Shown here: piece by piece, positions 63,341-64,000 of the stretch
Layout: each line of letters starts with the position of its first letter
Position numbering within the stretch: the stretch's first letter is position 1
Assembly (NCBI RefSeq): GCF_015326965.1
Contig: NZ_CP017659.1
Coordinates: 3,432,001-3,496,000, forward strand
Direction of reading: 5' to 3'
DNA from: Paenibacillus sp. JZ16
GTDB taxonomy: Bacteria > Bacillota > Bacilli > Paenibacillales > Paenibacillaceae
Length of the DNA: 64,000 nt
Position numbers and translations under genes: made by a program
The notes under the pieces: generated by a model
What the model saw: the letters and a program-made list of their open reading frames with translations, nothing else
What the model was told of the DNA's origin: nothing
The model's database searches: none

Positions 63341-64000
63341 TTACCAATCGATACGCTGCTCCGTCTCAGGATCGAAGAAATGCACTTTATCGAAATTGAA
63401 AATGAAGGTTTTGTCCATGCCCGGATAACCCGTCGTTTCCGGGTGAACCTTCGCCGTAACCGTCCGGTTCCCTACGCGGAAGTACACCAGATTCTCCGAA
63501 CCCAAATGTTCGACGACCTGGACCTTCGTGGAGTACTTGTAATCCAGATTGGTTGTGCCCGGCATATCCTCACCCGTAATATGCTCAGGGCGGATCCCCA
63601 GGATAAGGTGCCCGTTATCGTATTTGCTCAGCGCACCCGCCATCGAATCAGGGATGGTAAATGTGCCGCCTTCCATCCGGAGCACGTTCCCTTCCTTCTG
63701 CACATCGATGAAGTTCATCGGCGGGGAGCCAATAAAGCCGGCTACGAACATATTTTGCGGATTCGCATACAGCTCGGTAGGAGATGCAATCTGCTGGATA
63801 ATTCCGTTGTTCATCACGACGATCCGCTCACCGAGCGTCATCGCTTCAACCTGATCATGCGTGACGTATACAATGGTGGCTTCCAGGCGCTTGTGCAGCT
63901 CGGACAGCTCCACCCGCATCTGCACGCGAAGCTTCGCATCCAGGTTCGACAGCGGCTCGTCAAACAGGAACACCTGCGGATCGCGCACGATGGCCCGCCC
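63341..64000 (-). CDS. msmX: Sugar ABC transporter ATP-binding protein, MsmX/UgpC type (C-terminal part)
   Basis: 220 codons, cut by the window edge. Visible are Walker B FLFDEPLSNLDAKLR, the His switch YVTHDQVEAMTLG, and the regulatory TOBE domain (LGIRPEHI, VVEHLGSENLVYF, NFDKVHFFDPETEQRI) of MsmX-type ATPases. Walker A and the signature lie outside. In Bacillus MsmX energises many sugar importers that lack their own ATPase, as do both importers in this window. Here it heads an operon with a membrane protein, namZ and anmK. Confidence 0.9.
   Translation of the reverse strand, partial: GRAIVRDPQVFLFDEPLSNLDAKLRVQMRVELSELHKRLEATIVYVTHDQVEAMTLGERIVVMNNGIIQQIASPTELYANPQNMFVAGFIGSPPMNFIDVQKEGNVLRMEGGTFTIPDSMAGALSKYDNGHLILGIRPEHITGEDMPGTTNLDYKYSTKVQVVEHLGSENLVYFRVGNRTVTAKVHPETTGYPGMDKTFIFNFDKVHFFDPETEQRIDW

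Overview
The window looks like a chromosomal piece of a Paenibacillus-type Gram-positive bacterium. The signs are strong AGGAGG-like ribosome sites, frequent GTG and TTG starts, YesM/YesN-type two-component pairs next to Lpl-type sugar importers, many intracellular glycosidases, CcpA (cre) and PerR/Fur 7-1-7 boxes, and proteins closest in motif to Bacillus/Paenibacillus families. I saw no rRNA, tRNA, CRISPR array, insertion sequence or phage gene. All names come from motifs and gene order read by eye; no database search was run.

Left part (1-20.1 kb): the end of a ROK protein; a redox pair (trxB, glutaredoxin) under a perfect PerR-type box; a P1B-4 metal efflux ATPase behind two Fur-family boxes; a catalytically degenerate relative of the PPDK C-terminal barrel; a small nucleotidyltransferase; metY; an SDR; an ECF sigma factor with a membrane protein and an ABC ATPase; a second ABC pair whose permease carries a large peptidase-like outer domain; an aldo/keto reductase, a TauE/SafE exporter and several small or unknown proteins.

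Central part (20.2-47.1 kb): a sugar-utilisation supercluster. Operon A (minus) is MalF/MalG-type permeases, binding protein, GH42 beta-galactosidase and GH36 alpha-galactosidase, divergent from sensor kinase/regulator pair 1. Operon B (minus) is Lpl-type permeases, binding protein, GH95 alpha-L-fucosidase and a second GH42. Upstream of B are kinase/regulator pair 2, a GH31 alpha-xylosidase and a divergent AraC regulator. GH95 + GH42 + GH31 match the Fuc-Gal-Xyl side chain of xyloglucan, so operon B and GH31 most simply import and strip xyloglucan oligosaccharides, while operon A fits alpha/beta-galactosides. Cre sites lie over the first start codon of operon B, between promoter and gene of kinase 2, and on the GH31 promoter. 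Neither importer has its own ATPase; an MsmX/UgpC-type ATPase is cut by the right edge.

Right part (47.1-64 kb): a GH18 chitinase with its own cre; a YqcI/YcgG protein; an RNase J gene with an apparent one-base frameshift; niaP; a PAS sensor kinase; a NlpC/P60-like protein; a DedA-like protein; pdxK and map with an odd repeat between them; a netrin-like secreted protein; a methyltransferase; and an operon of msmX-like ATPase, membrane protein, namZ and anmK (peptidoglycan amino-sugar recycling), followed by a possible 25-residue membrane peptide with an ATT start.
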